DNA of 64,000 nt from Halonatronum saccharophilum DSM 13868 (GCF_000517025.1 NZ_KI912095.1:290888-354887); one strand, 5' to 3'. Shown: positions 35,875-44,441, counted from the stretch's first letter. A program made the numbers and translations. The notes: a model not told the origin generated them from the letters alone.

Positions 35875-36528
35875 TTACCAACCTTTTACCTTAAAGCTGG
35901 TTTTATCTTTTTGTTTCTTCTTCTTCTCAATAATCTTCTTTACATTAGAACTAACTTTGTTTTCTTTCTTTTTCTTACAGCGAATAAGAACACTACCACC
36001 CTCCTCTAATTCTTTAATCAATTGATCTCTAATTGCTACTTCAAGATTTTTAAGTTTTTCAATTGAAGACTCTATATCTGATTCCTCAGTCTGATCTGTA
36101 ATATGAATAAAATCTGCCAACTTACCCACTTTAGAATTATAATCCAAGCTGGACTTGGTATCGGCAATAGCCTTAGACTTAAAAGCTTCCAACTCTTTAA
36201 GGGCCAACGTCCTCTCCTTCTCCTCTAACTCCTCAGCCTTCTTTTTAAGCTTCTCTTCTTCACTTAACCCCTCTTCTTCTTTCTTCTTAAGCTCCAGCTT
36301 TAATTTTCCAACCTGATTTCTATACTTGTCTAATTCTTTCTTATTATCTTCCTCCATCTTTGCTAGTCGCTCTTGTAGTTTCTCCAATTCAGAGGGTTTA
36401 CTATCGCCCTCAGGGTCATCATCGCCCTCTGGATCATCATCGCCACCTTCCCCTTCACCATCTCCACCAGCAAATAGCTGTAGATCCATAACTATCTTCT
36501 TTTGAATACTTTCAACATAATCTCTCAT
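35875..36528 (-). CDS. capsid scaffolding protein (DUF4355-like)
   Basis: 217 residues. After a short leader comes MDLQLFAGGDGEGEGG and an acidic low-complexity stretch, then a long coiled coil (LEKLQERLAKMEEDNKKELD to about residue 130) and a basic C-terminal tail rich in Lys, as scaffold proteins use to contact capsid subunits. Located between the MuF-like and capsid genes. ATG follows AGGAGGAGAAAGTT. The MDLQLFA motif is shared with the capsid protein. Confidence 0.75.
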   Translation of the reverse strand: MRDYVESIQKKIVMDLQLFAGGDGEGEGGDDDPEGDDDPEGDSKPSELEKLQERLAKMEEDNKKELDKYRNQVGKLKLELKKKEEEGLSEEEKLKKKAEELEEKERTLALKELEAFKSKAIADTKSSLDYNSKVGKLADFIHITDQTEESDIESSIEKLKNLEVAIRDQLIKELEEGGSVLIRCKKKKENKVSSNVKKIIEKKKKQKDKTSFKVKGW

Positions 36529-36674
36529 AACTTTCTCCTCCTATTCGTTTTAATAGCTAGTCCGATATACGTCCTAAACTATCAAGCCGTTAATTTTATT
36601 CTTTAAATAATAAAATCCCATCTTCAACTTCTCTTCCGTCCGTGTTGGCCCGTCTTCAAAGTATCGCTGGGAAT

Positions 36675-37610
36675 TTAACTAGCATTTCTAAAAGCTCTGT
36701 TTAATACCTTTTCAAATCTATCTTTATCCTTTTTCTTGATTTGGCCCGCTTTATAAGCTTGTTGTATCTTGCTAGAGGTTTTATTTAATTGCTGCATACT
36801 TCTCCTGCCATCAAGAATCCAATCTTTATAATCATTAGGCTTAGATTGGCTAACCCCATCTATAATCGGTATCCCAGTTGATCTGCACCTGCAATGGGCA
36901 GGAAGGAGTTTTCTTATCTCTTCTACTGTGTATATCTGATTATGTCTAGTAATACAGATGGCAGATGTACGACCATCAAGAGTTGCTATATACCTAGACT
37001 GTTGGATCCCTGCTTGCTGATAGACATCAAAGGTAGATTCATTGATGATTTTATTGTACCAGCTTCTTGTGGTGTCCTCTGCCCTCTTAGCTCCCACCTT
37101 ACCTGTACGGGCCAACCTCCTAGAAACTTCTCTGGGGTTCTCTCCAAGTGCTATCCCTTCAAATATCTCCTGCTCTACCCTAAAAGCAAAATCAACACTA
37201 AACTTATCTAAGTACTCACCTAACTTCTTACCTGCTATAGTCACATCATCAATTACTTGAGTCTTTATAGCTCTAGTAGGTAGCCTGCTAAAATCTTTAT
37301 CTATCACAGTACTTAGGTTGTCTTGGATATAAAGGGCTTCTTGCTTATACTTAGCTTCTAGCTCATTTCTAAATTCCTTCTTAAAGTCATTCTTATACTG
37401 CTTGATGTTGGCCCTTATCTGATCTCTTAACTTAAGCTTTCTATTATATTTATTGAGCTCAGTTGAAGACCACTTACCTTTAATATTAGTCTTAACAAAC
37501 ATATCCTTAAGCTCATCTTCAACCCTTTCTAGAAGTTTATCCAGCATTGTAGTATATTTACCAGCAACCTCTTCCTCTTCTAACCTCTCCTCAATTCTGT
37601 GAATAAGCAT
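36675..37610 (-). CDS. MuF-like minor head protein
   Basis: 311 residues with the SPP1 gp7/MuF signature in its second half: NESTFDVYQQAGIQQSRYIATLDGRT, CITRHNQIYTVEEIRKLLPAHCRCRST, containing the conserved R-x-C and HxxCRC cysteines/histidine. The N-terminal half is helical (KYTTMLDKLLERVEDELKDM). Such proteins are carried in the head and are injected or assist assembly. Its ATG overlaps the portal stop (TAATG). The 146-bp space downstream (36529-36674) holds no gene. Confidence 0.82.
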   Translation of the reverse strand: MLIHRIEERLEEEEVAGKYTTMLDKLLERVEDELKDMFVKTNIKGKWSSTELNKYNRKLKLRDQIRANIKQYKNDFKKEFRNELEAKYKQEALYIQDNLSTVIDKDFSRLPTRAIKTQVIDDVTIAGKKLGEYLDKFSVDFAFRVEQEIFEGIALGENPREVSRRLARTGKVGAKRAEDTTRSWYNKIINESTFDVYQQAGIQQSRYIATLDGRTSAICITRHNQIYTVEEIRKLLPAHCRCRSTGIPIIDGVSQSKPNDYKDWILDGRRSMQQLNKTSSKIQQAYKAGQIKKKDKDRFEKVLNRAFRNAS

Positions 37611-38872
37611 TAGATATCATCCCCCTCCAATGCTCTTTCTATATCACTCTTATCCCAACCATCTTCCTCTAAGATCTGCTTAAGTTCAGCTGTAGAATCC
37701 TTAATAAATTCATGGAGTTTATCTAGACCCGTCTTTTTGCTTATCATCTTAATAGCCCTAAGTTCTTTAATAACGTCTACTAAGGACTTAATATTAGAAG
37801 GCAGTATTCCTCCAAAGGCTATATTATGATCTAGAGTGTTCTCCCCTAACATCCTAAGGGCCAAATTATTAACTTTAGTAAGCCCACTATCTAGATCACT
37901 CCTAAAACTCTCTACTCTATTTATAATCTCTATTGCCTTCTGCTCTATAGCATCACCTGAAGGATTGCCCTTGGAGAGAATACTTGCTAAGACATACTCA
38001 GGATACTCATTCTCTAACTCTAACTTCAACTCTTTGATATCCTCTAACATTACTTTAAGTACGTTGCCCTGCATCTCCAAATACTTAAGTTGATTCTCAC
38101 CTATATTTAATATCTTAACCTGCTTCCCTCTAGCAGTTCTCATCTTATCCTTAGACTTTTGGCCCATCTTCTTATTCTCTTCACCAGACTGAATAATTGG
38201 AGGATCTCCGTGTAAATAGAATATATTATGAGCAAAAGCCCTCATCTCATTTATATTATCTATCTTATCCAAAGCTGGGCCAAGGTCATAGTCGGTGGTT
38301 AACTCTATAACTGGGATGAAGTCATAAGCTAAAGGTTGATTAATCACTTCTTCCCCACCTTCTACTTCAATAAGTCTCCTGTAAGATTCTACCCCTTCCT
38401 TGACATTATAGTATTCCTTGACTACCTCAACCTCTTTAAACTCTTTGTTTGTAAAATCAAAGCTTTCTTTAATACCTTCAATTTTACAGTATTGGCCCGC
38501 TTTATAATCCACATTATCAGGATCGTGAAGTACTAGTATGATAGAATCTTCTTTCTTAACTAATTCTATATAAGCCTTTTTATTAAGCAATAGATCTATA
38601 GCGATTTGATACTTCATATCTTGGATAGAGTTATCTTCCCAAATCTCTTCTATCTTAGCCTTTGAAATTTCTGATTTAATATCACTTTTCTCAGTTATTT
38701 CAATCCCTATCTCTTTTCTAAGGGCCAACGCTGCCATTATCGAAATTATCTTAGGAATAGGGTTAAACCTCTCTTCTATTTCATCAAAGAGGTCAAACTC
38801 ATTAATATAATCGTTATCATAGACTTCATTGTTGTAAAATCTGTTGGCCCTTTCTGCATTGCTTATCGACAT
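37610..38872 (-). CDS. portal protein
   Basis: 420 residues, within the portal range. NAERANRFYNNEVYDNDYINEF at the N-terminus, IPKIISIMAALALRKEIGIEI, DLLLNKKAYIELVKKEDSIILVLHDPDNVDY, and the stem/crown section NPSGDAIEQKAIEIINRVESF are typical of SPP1/phi29-independent portal families. Located between large terminase and MuF genes as in most siphoviruses. Forms the dodecameric DNA channel and motor docking ring. Confidence 0.85.
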   Translation of the reverse strand: MSISNAERANRFYNNEVYDNDYINEFDLFDEIEERFNPIPKIISIMAALALRKEIGIEITEKSDIKSEISKAKIEEIWEDNSIQDMKYQIAIDLLLNKKAYIELVKKEDSIILVLHDPDNVDYKAGQYCKIEGIKESFDFTNKEFKEVEVVKEYYNVKEGVESYRRLIEVEGGEEVINQPLAYDFIPVIELTTDYDLGPALDKIDNINEMRAFAHNIFYLHGDPPIIQSGEENKKMGQKSKDKMRTARGKQVKILNIGENQLKYLEMQGNVLKVMLEDIKELKLELENEYPEYVLASILSKGNPSGDAIEQKAIEIINRVESFRSDLDSGLTKVNNLALRMLGENTLDHNIAFGGILPSNIKSLVDVIKELRAIKMISKKTGLDKLHEFIKDSTAELKQILEEDGWDKSDIERALEGDDI

Positions 38873-38884
38873 CTAATCACCCCC

Positions 38885-40315
38885 TTACCAATCCCATTCT
38901 AGGTACTGCTCTTCTACTACACCAGAACTATCCATCATTTCAGCAAGCATTGTAGTACCATCTGCTCCATCATCATGCTTTACCTTTCCTGTTCTGTTAT
39001 ACCTTGTTAGCTCCCTTAGATATTTATCGTACCCACTTCCTGCTTCTACATCTTCTCTAAAGTAAAAATATTCTTTAATATACCCTGATTTCATTAAGAT
39101 TCGAGTATGCTTATTGCTAACAGTATGCTCCCACTTGATAGTAGTTTTAGCCTTAATTAACTCTTTTACTTTCATAGCAAAGCCTTTACCACCATTATTA
39201 GATTCAAATTTGGCCCTATCAGGATTATATTTATCGATAAAAGCAGCTGTTAAAGGTTGGGTTATCTCTATTGGGTCTTTAGTAAAGACTACATCAACTA
39301 CAAAGACCTTGTTCCCATAGATATAACCCAAGGGACAACATAAACTATCGTCACCCTCATCTGCTATATCTCCAGCTAATAATATTCCATCTGGCTTTTG
39401 ATTGAGATCTTCTAATCTGAAGTAGTTCAAATCTTTCTTAGGAAATACCAACCCTTTAGCTTCTACTGGAGACTGTTGCCATTCTGCCTCCCATATTGTT
39501 TCATCTAACAACTTCTTCTCTTTTAAGAGCTTTTCTGTAGTATGGATATCTTCACAATATGACTTCCCATTTATAAGAGCAGGAATTACTATCTTTTTAG
39601 CCTTCTTTCCTTCAAACTCTCCTTCTTCAATTAATCGACCTGGTATATCTTGATTGCTCCACCTTGTAGCAATATGAACCTCAGGGCAAGATCTTTCCAT
39701 CCTTGACTTATGAGTAGATCCATACCAATTCCATTTCTTTTCTAAGGCGTGTTCACTCATTGCCTCTTCAGCATTTTTAATACTATCGTCAAGTATAGCT
39801 GCTTTGGTACACCCCAAACCTATTACTGTACCACCAACACCAGCTCCAAAGTAACTGACTCCGTGCTCAGAGGTAGTCAACTTCCAGCCTTCTAGCTTTT
39901 CAGTAGCAAATTTAATGTTAGAGAATACATCTAGATACCTTCTTTTATGGGTATCTCCTCTCATAATATCTCTTATATCATTTGAAAACTTATTATATAA
40001 AGTCCCAGTAACGGTATTTCTCATTATACTCTCTGTTGGGTTTCTACCTAGAACCCAAGCACACCAAAGACTAGTAATGTAACTCTTTCCTGTCCGTGGA
40101 GGCATACCAACGTACAATAAGGTTATTCTGCCCTCTTCTACCTCTTGGAAGGCTTTAGCGACATCCTTTAGGATTGGCTCTCTTATAGTAAAAAACTCAT
40201 AGTCCATATATAAACAAAACTCCCAGAAGTCATCATAAGCTTCTAAGAGTTTTAATTCTCTATATTCATCATCCAATTCTAACAACTCATAAAACTCTTC
40301 TGCCTTTAGTTTCAT
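38885..40315 (-). CDS. terL: terminase large subunit
   Basis: The 476-residue packaging motor has a Walker A at residues 70-78 (GMPPRTGKS), an adenine/arginine region upstream, Walker B near 173-178 (AAILDD), a coupling segment (HIATRWSNQDIPGRL) and a C-terminal RNase H-fold nuclease with ILLAGDIADEGDD near residue 307 and later acidic residues (KHDDGADG). ATP-driven translocation and cleavage of concatemeric DNA at the portal. It begins where the small terminase stop ends (overlap). The packaging mode (cos or pac) is not decided here. Confidence 0.93.
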   Translation of the reverse strand: MKLKAEEFYELLELDDEYRELKLLEAYDDFWEFCLYMDYEFFTIREPILKDVAKAFQEVEEGRITLLYVGMPPRTGKSYITSLWCAWVLGRNPTESIMRNTVTGTLYNKFSNDIRDIMRGDTHKRRYLDVFSNIKFATEKLEGWKLTTSEHGVSYFGAGVGGTVIGLGCTKAAILDDSIKNAEEAMSEHALEKKWNWYGSTHKSRMERSCPEVHIATRWSNQDIPGRLIEEGEFEGKKAKKIVIPALINGKSYCEDIHTTEKLLKEKKLLDETIWEAEWQQSPVEAKGLVFPKKDLNYFRLEDLNQKPDGILLAGDIADEGDDSLCCPLGYIYGNKVFVVDVVFTKDPIEITQPLTAAFIDKYNPDRAKFESNNGGKGFAMKVKELIKAKTTIKWEHTVSNKHTRILMKSGYIKEYFYFREDVEAGSGYDKYLRELTRYNRTGKVKHDDGADGTTMLAEMMDSSGVVEEQYLEWDW

Positions 40316-40953
40316 TAATCATCACCTAATTTGGCCCTTAGTTCCTTTCTTCGTTTTTCTCGCTCTTCTGCTGTCATTGATGATATCTCTTTTCCTCCAG
40401 AGGTTACATCAATATCCTTCTTATCTTTCCACTTCTCTGGTTGGCGATTCTTTAACCAGAATATTTGGGCAGTAACATCAGGTTTAACTTCTTTAGTAAC
40501 AACTTTAACTGGCTTTAATTCCACCTCTCCAGTCTTGGGGTTCTCAACTAACTCTTGAGTGACTTCATCATAGGTATAGCCGTTGGCCCTTTTAAACAAA
40601 GAGTCTTCCACTTTAAAATCAGCTTGAGCTTTGCTCTTTTTTAAGGACTTGGAAAACTTGGGGTACTTCTTCTTCCAGTCATATAAGGTCGAAGCATTTA
40701 TCCCAAGTCTTTTTGATATCTCATAGTCAGTTAATCCTTCGTTGACCCATTCTTCTACCTTTGGAATTATAGAGGGATCATACTTACTTGGCCTTCCCCC
40801 TCGATTAACCTTTATTTGTTCTCCTGGTGGAGGATGCTGCCAACAACGCCATTGTTTTTTAAAGTTAATCGGCACTTCTTTTTCTCTAGTACACCTAGAT
40901 CCATCATTTCTTTTTGCTGAACATCTAACTATTTTAGTTTCAATTGACAACAC
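40315..40953 (-). CDS. terS: terminase small subunit
   Basis: 212 residues: a Cys-rich N-terminus (CSAKRNDGSRCTREKEV...RCWQH), a resolvase-like HTH (VNEGLTDYEISKRLGINASTLYDWKKKYP), and a C-terminal KPDVTAQIFWLKNRQPEKWKDKK typical of small terminases of the phBC6A51/phage HTH class. It recognises the packaging site. First gene of the late operon; its TTG start overlaps AGGAGG-rich DNA (AAAGGAGGTGTTG). Upstream lie the type I-like unit and six 11-bp iterons. Confidence 0.85.
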   Translation of the reverse strand: MLSIETKIVRCSAKRNDGSRCTREKEVPINFKKQWRCWQHPPPGEQIKVNRGGRPSKYDPSIIPKVEEWVNEGLTDYEISKRLGINASTLYDWKKKYPKFSKSLKKSKAQADFKVEDSLFKRANGYTYDEVTQELVENPKTGEVELKPVKVVTKEVKPDVTAQIFWLKNRQPEKWKDKKDIDVTSGGKEISSMTAEEREKRRKELRAKLGDD

Positions 40954-41011
40954 CTCCTTTCAAAAATAAAAAAACACCCTTTCGGGTGATCTAAAATAAA
41001 ATATATGGTTT

Positions 41012-41040
41012 TTGAGCTAAATTATAAACTGTGCTATAAT
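41012..41040 (+). promoter_or_regulatory. strong plus-strand promoter of the small hydrophobic peptide unit
   Basis: TTGAGC (41012-41017) and TATAAT (41035-41040) are 17 bases apart, with an extended TGTGC before the -10. It fires against the late operon, towards 41.2 kb. The predicted RNA would begin at about 41047, at the foot of a perfect 8-bp hairpin, GCCGACAC/GTGTCGGC (41050-41072). Confidence 0.8.
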
Positions 41041-41088
41041 AATAATTAAGCCGACACGGACGAGGTGTCGGCTGTCTCCAGAAAGGAG

Positions 41089-41181
41089 GTGAATGCAATC
41101 GATATTTTAGAGCTGATTCTAAAATACCTCCTTTTGTTATTAGCAGAACTAATCTTAATCCTAATTAAAGAAACGCTATAA
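41089..41181 (+). CDS. 30-residue hydrophobic peptide, type I toxin-like
   Basis: The frame after the hairpin encodes AIDILELILKYLLLLLAEL followed by ILILIKETL: one membrane helix with a short charged end. The only canonical in-frame start is GTG at 41089, which overlaps the ribosome site AAAGGAGGTG; a second possibility is initiation at the ATC (41098) where related leaders at 52161 and 53648 have ATG. The SD itself can pair with CTCC upstream (CTCCAGAAAGGAG). A stable 5' hairpin, masked SD, tiny membrane peptide and terminator are the hallmarks of type I toxin mRNAs. No antisense RNA is proven. Confidence 0.5.
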   Translation: MNAIDILELILKYLLLLLAELILILIKETL

Positions 41182-41190
41182 CGATCGGAG

Positions 41191-41237
41191 ACTAGCTGGC
41201 TAGGTGGTAGGACACTTAGTCAGCTTTTTATTTTTAC
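41191..41237 (+). terminator. terminator of the hydrophobic peptide unit
   Basis: AGCTGGCTA (41194-41202) pairs with TAGTCAGCT (41217-41225, one G-T pair), followed by TTTTATTTTT. It closes a transcript of about 190 nt that begins at the 41012 promoter. Confidence 0.8.
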
Positions 41238-41518
41238 CCTTTTGCAAGGGATACTACCATTATTATGCCCAGAAATCAACTTTATACTTATATACATGTC
41301 TATATACATATTATACTACTATGGTTTTATAGTGTCAACCCTAGCACTAATCTTCTATATCTATTCTCGCCACTTGCCTTAACCTATTCTAAACAAACAA
41401 TTATCTTTCTTCAAAATATAAAGCATCCAGCTTCTGCCGAGTGCCAACGCTCTTAAAAATATTCAATTCTGAATCTAATCTCTATTATAAATATTATAAC
41501 ATAGATTTTTCAATTTTT

Positions 41519-41584
41519 ACTTCACTTGTACTTCAATTTCACTTCAAAATCACTTCAAAATCACTTCACTTTTACTTCGCTCTA
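41519..41584. repeat. six 11-bp iterons upstream of the late operon
   Basis: Six consecutive 11-mers start with ACTTC: ACTTCACTTGT, ACTTCAATTTC, ACTTCAAAATC twice, ACTTCACTTTT, ACTTCGCTCTA. On the minus strand each reads as GAAGT near its end, once per helical turn, so all face the same side of the DNA. They lie directly after the stop of the ArpU/RinA-like gene and about 560 bp upstream of the small terminase. Between 41238 and 41518 I see only AT-rich DNA and the late promoter region, no gene. Binding site for the late activator, or packaging site, is inference. Confidence 0.75.
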
Positions 41585-42046
41585 TTAAATTAGATTGATT
41601 ATCTCCTCATATAACAAGTGTAAACCACCATTTTCTAAAACTCTAAGCCCTTTAACTCTCCTTCTGTGCAAAGTTGAATCACTAATAATCAACTTTGCTT
41701 CTATCATCTGATTTCTATAATTCTTTAGATATTTTAATTTAATCACCTTCGCCATTTCTTCCCCGAACCTAGGATCTTCTTCTTTTAACCTCTCTACATC
41801 TTCCTCAATTATTCTCCTTAACTGGTCTGCCCTATTAGCCTTTCTAAGCAAGTCATCATTTCTAATTGCATTGTTCTCCTGTTGGCCCTCTCCATAAGCT
41901 ACAGCAGATAATCGACCAGGGATGACATCAGCTGCTTTATACCCAGACCTTAGACCATCATCAATCATACATGCTTTTCTTCTCAGCCTTTTGCTTGCCC
42001 TCCTAAGACTTCTATATGAATACAATACCTTCTCTACCTGCTTCAC
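41585..42046 (-). CDS. ArpU/RinA-family late transcription regulator
   Basis: 153 residues, basic at the N-terminus (YRSLRRASKRLRRKACMIDDGL), then an acidic helix and a sigma-70 region 4-like HTH at the end (AKVIKLKYLKNYRNQMIEAKLIISDSTLHRRRVKGLRVLENG). This arrangement is that of ArpU/RinA-type activators that switch on phage packaging and structural genes from just upstream of the terminase. GTG start after AGGGGGCGGC. It is the last gene before the iterons, so it may bind them. Confidence 0.78.
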   Translation of the reverse strand: MKQVEKVLYSYRSLRRASKRLRRKACMIDDGLRSGYKAADVIPGRLSAVAYGEGQQENNAIRNDDLLRKANRADQLRRIIEEDVERLKEEDPRFGEEMAKVIKLKYLKNYRNQMIEAKLIISDSTLHRRRVKGLRVLENGGLHLLYEEIINLI

Positions 42047-42097
42047 TTTAGCCGCCCCCTATGTTATAATAATATTAGCCAAATATTTAATAACTTG

Positions 42098-42126
42098 AGG
42101 GACAGGCCAACAGGTCTGCCCTTTTT
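42098..42126. other. imperfect hairpin with GTTGG loop before the regulator gene
   Basis: AGGG, CAG and CC on the left pair with GG, CTG and CCCT on the right around AACA, followed by TTTTT on the plus strand. On the minus strand the loop reads TGTTGG, as in the accessory-block terminators. No plus-strand gene ends here, so a terminator role is uncertain. It may instead attenuate transcription entering the regulator gene. Confidence 0.45.
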
Positions 42127-42381
42127 CTATTTACATACCCCTTTATTAGTTCTACTCTCCCAATAAGCCTTTGGACGTTTTCCCATATAATCCTCTCTAG
42201 CAAGTATTTCTAGCTCTTCTATTGTGCCTCCCTTACCACAACTGCACTCCCACCTTTGACCTTTGATTCTAGCCTTTTTCACCTCACAAAAGGGGCATAA
42301 GACGGGTATCTCTACTTTAATCTCAATTCCCTGTAGCTTGCAAATTCTCTGGGCTGTTGCTATATGATGTTTTCTCATCAA
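42127..42381 (-). CDS. small zinc-finger phage protein
   Basis: 84 residues with a four-Cys zinc site (CPFCEVKKARIKGQRWECSC) in the centre. It overlaps the end of the RecU gene by 59 bp in another frame; either the true start is internal or the overlap is real. Unknown role, perhaps nucleic-acid binding. Confidence 0.5.
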   Translation of the reverse strand: MMRKHHIATAQRICKLQGIEIKVEIPVLCPFCEVKKARIKGQRWECSCGKGGTIEELEILAREDYMGKRPKAYWESRTNKGVCK

Positions 42382-42898
42382 CTATCACATCCTTAATTAC
42401 ACTCAGATAGTCAATAACTATCAAGCCATAACTTCCTATTTTATGCTCCTCTTTAGCTATCACATCATACTGGATGCTCTTTCTACCACCATCCAACATA
42501 CTCTGCCAATATCTGTCTAATACTTCAAAAGGAAGATAATAAGTTTCATCAAGAGTAACAAAGTGAACTATTAAAAATCCTATCCCTCCCTGGGCCACCC
42601 AAGAACTTAAAAATAAGTACTGATGTTCTTTTAGATTGCTTAAATCAAAGCGAGTCTCCACCTTAGTCTCCTTAGCGTCAAAGGCAAGGGATCTCCCTTT
42701 CCAAATCCCTATATAATCCACAGTACTCTTTTTCTCATAAAAACCATTAGTAATTCTACCTGTCTCCTGATTGATATTTAAGACTTTGACGGGAGTAGCA
42801 ATCTTCTGCACCAGAGCCTTACCCTGGTACAGATATTGTTTGTTGCTTACTTCTATAGCCTCTTCTAGCCAGTCACCACGATTACCGTAATTTATCAT
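42323..42898 (-). CDS. recU: RecU-like Holliday junction resolvase
   Basis: 191 residues. Signature segments: GNRGDWLEEAIEVSNKQYLYQG, TVDYIGIWKGRSLAFDAKET with the D...xK catalytic core of the PD-(D/E)XK fold, LKEHQYLFLSSWVAQGGIGFLIVHF. It cleaves branched DNA made during phage recombination. Overlaps its neighbours by a few bases in one operon with RecT further upstream. Confidence 0.88.
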   Translation of the reverse strand: MINYGNRGDWLEEAIEVSNKQYLYQGKALVQKIATPVKVLNINQETGRITNGFYEKKSTVDYIGIWKGRSLAFDAKETKVETRFDLSNLKEHQYLFLSSWVAQGGIGFLIVHFVTLDETYYLPFEVLDRYWQSMLDGGRKSIQYDVIAKEEHKIGSYGLIVIDYLSVIKDVIVDEKTSYSNSPENLQATGN

Positions 42899-43458
42899 TA
42901 TCTATCACCAACTGCTCTGATATTGGGTAGCCCTGGTTGTAAAACAGCGTGCTTCATTGTCTCTAACTCTGATCTCCAAGCTCCAAACTTCTCAAAGTTC
43001 TTTGAGTTAGCTTGAATATCATAGTCATAAAGCTTAATATCATAATCTGAAATATCTTGCTGGGCCTCCTTGGCTGCTTTCTCTCCTTTGATCTTCTTAC
43101 CATTAGACAACTGATAGTAATCATCAGCTAACCTTCTTGGAAATCCATCTGCCCCTTCCTTCTCTATTAAATAAACACACCTTAGTGCATCATCAATTAT
43201 CGCTTCTCTTATCTTAGGGTGTTTAGTAGCTGCCCATTTATCCTCTGCTACAGTCAAAATTAGATCATAGTCTATAAAGTTATCTATCTTACCAGGTATC
43301 TTATTAACCTCTGCATAGATTGTTCTACCCTTAGAGTTCCTTGCCTTATCGATAAATTGATATCCTATTTTGATATTTGCAAGTTTAGGGAATGATTCTT
43401 TAATCACCTTAGTTGCTACCGCTTTAATTCTTCCATCGTCTTTGATGTAATTAGCCAT
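42898..43458 (-). CDS. phage metallopeptidase-like domain protein lacking the HExxH motif
   Basis: 186 residues that follow the outline of the putative phage metallopeptidase family: NIKIGYQFIDKARNSKGRTIYAEV, YDLILTVAEDKWAATKHPKIREAIIDDALRCVYLI and a C-terminal DIQANSKNFEKFGAWRSEL, where the family normally has LIDHELCH after the strand. Here the His residues are replaced (IIDDALRCV), so zinc binding and activity are doubtful. The overall resemblance is moderate; treat the family link as tentative. Confidence 0.5.
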   Translation of the reverse strand: MANYIKDDGRIKAVATKVIKESFPKLANIKIGYQFIDKARNSKGRTIYAEVNKIPGKIDNFIDYDLILTVAEDKWAATKHPKIREAIIDDALRCVYLIEKEGADGFPRRLADDYYQLSNGKKIKGEKAAKEAQQDISDYDIKLYDYDIQANSKNFEKFGAWRSELETMKHAVLQPGLPNIRAVGDR

Positions 43459-44065
43459 TTTTATTTCCTCCTTTTTGTTTTGTCTGCTCTAGCCTTTCGA
43501 ATTCAATTACCCATACCCAAGGGTTTTTACCCCATCCATAACCTTTTGTTTTATACATTCCGTCCCATGTTACACAAAAATAATATTGTGCATTAAAGGT
43601 GTCATCACCCCAAAATCCTTCTGCTATCGCATCTTTATTCCACATATCCTGCAACCTCTCAATTCTTACATCAGTAACTTTTAAAAATATTCTAGCTGCT
43701 TCTTTTGGCATATGAATCGAAGGTTTCCATTTGATAGCACCTTTTGGAGTTTGTTTAATCATGTCGTCAGGAGTGGCTCTATAATGATACTCTTTCTTGC
43801 CAGAATCAAGTTCTATTTCTACTGTTTTAATAAATGTCTCGCGAACATATAATATATCTCCAGCTTCATATGGAGGATTAACATTCTCATCTAACATCAT
43901 TTCATTTTCATCAACCTGCACAACCCACTTTTTATCAAATTTGTTTTTTTGACAACACACTTGGAAATGACCTGTAGGAGATTTGATAGGTCTCCTAGTC
44001 TGTGTTTTTGCACCTTCCAGAATAGCCCTAACCATATCGGTATTAAATAATATCGGTTTCATCAC
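43451..44065 (-). CDS. ASCH-like domain phage protein
   Basis: 204 residues. MKPILFNTDMVRAILEGAKTQTRRP at the N-terminus, YEAGDILYVRETFIKT in the middle, and RIFLKVTDVRIERLQDM plus WVWVIEFERLE at the end are those of the ASCH-like proteins widespread in phages (often annotated as hypothetical). ASCH folds are PUA-like and probably bind RNA or modified bases. Overlaps the next gene by 8 bp; RBS GGAGGGATAAGTG. Confidence 0.75.
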   Translation of the reverse strand: MMKPILFNTDMVRAILEGAKTQTRRPIKSPTGHFQVCCQKNKFDKKWVVQVDENEMMLDENVNPPYEAGDILYVRETFIKTVEIELDSGKKEYHYRATPDDMIKQTPKGAIKWKPSIHMPKEAARIFLKVTDVRIERLQDMWNKDAIAEGFWGDDTFNAQYYFCVTWDGMYKTKGYGWGKNPWVWVIEFERLEQTKQKGGNKNG

Positions 44066-44368
44066 TTATCCCTCCTTTGAAAATTTAGACTCTATTTTTA
44101 CAACTTCTCCATCCAATTTTGATAAATCATGCAAAAAATGATCTCCAACCATTATTACTTCTACACCTTCGCATATCGTTTGAAGCAATATGTTTTGTGC
44201 TGTTTTTATCTGATTTTCTATAACATCATTGCCTAAGCTAACTAGCCCTTTAACAACGACTTCTACTTCTACTAAATTGTTAAACTGTTGGCAATCTAAA
44301 CAAAGATCTTTATTCTCACCTTCTACAAGATAACCCCCACAAATCTTGCAAGATCTAAAACCAGTCAT
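44066..44368 (-). CDS. small zinc-ribbon protein
   Basis: About 100 residues from the ATG at 44368 spaced from AAAGGAGAGTG. The N-terminus holds CKICGGYLVEGENKDLCLDC, a four-Cys zinc ribbon, followed by helices and an alternating hydrophobic tail. Role unknown. Ends 1 bp before the ASCH gene. Confidence 0.55.
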   Translation of the reverse strand: MTGFRSCKICGGYLVEGENKDLCLDCQQFNNLVEVEVVVKGLVSLGNDVIENQIKTAQNILLQTICEGVEVIMVGDHFLHDLSKLDGEVVKIESKFSKEG

Positions 44369-44441
44369 TAATTTCACTCTCCTTTACTCTTCTTATATTC
44401 TCTCCACTATCACTTTTCTCTACCTCTACAAATCTATCTTT

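Noticed and set aside
41519-41584. The 11-bp repeats as a CRISPR array.
   Set aside because: Units are contiguous without spacers, far too short, and no cas genes are near.
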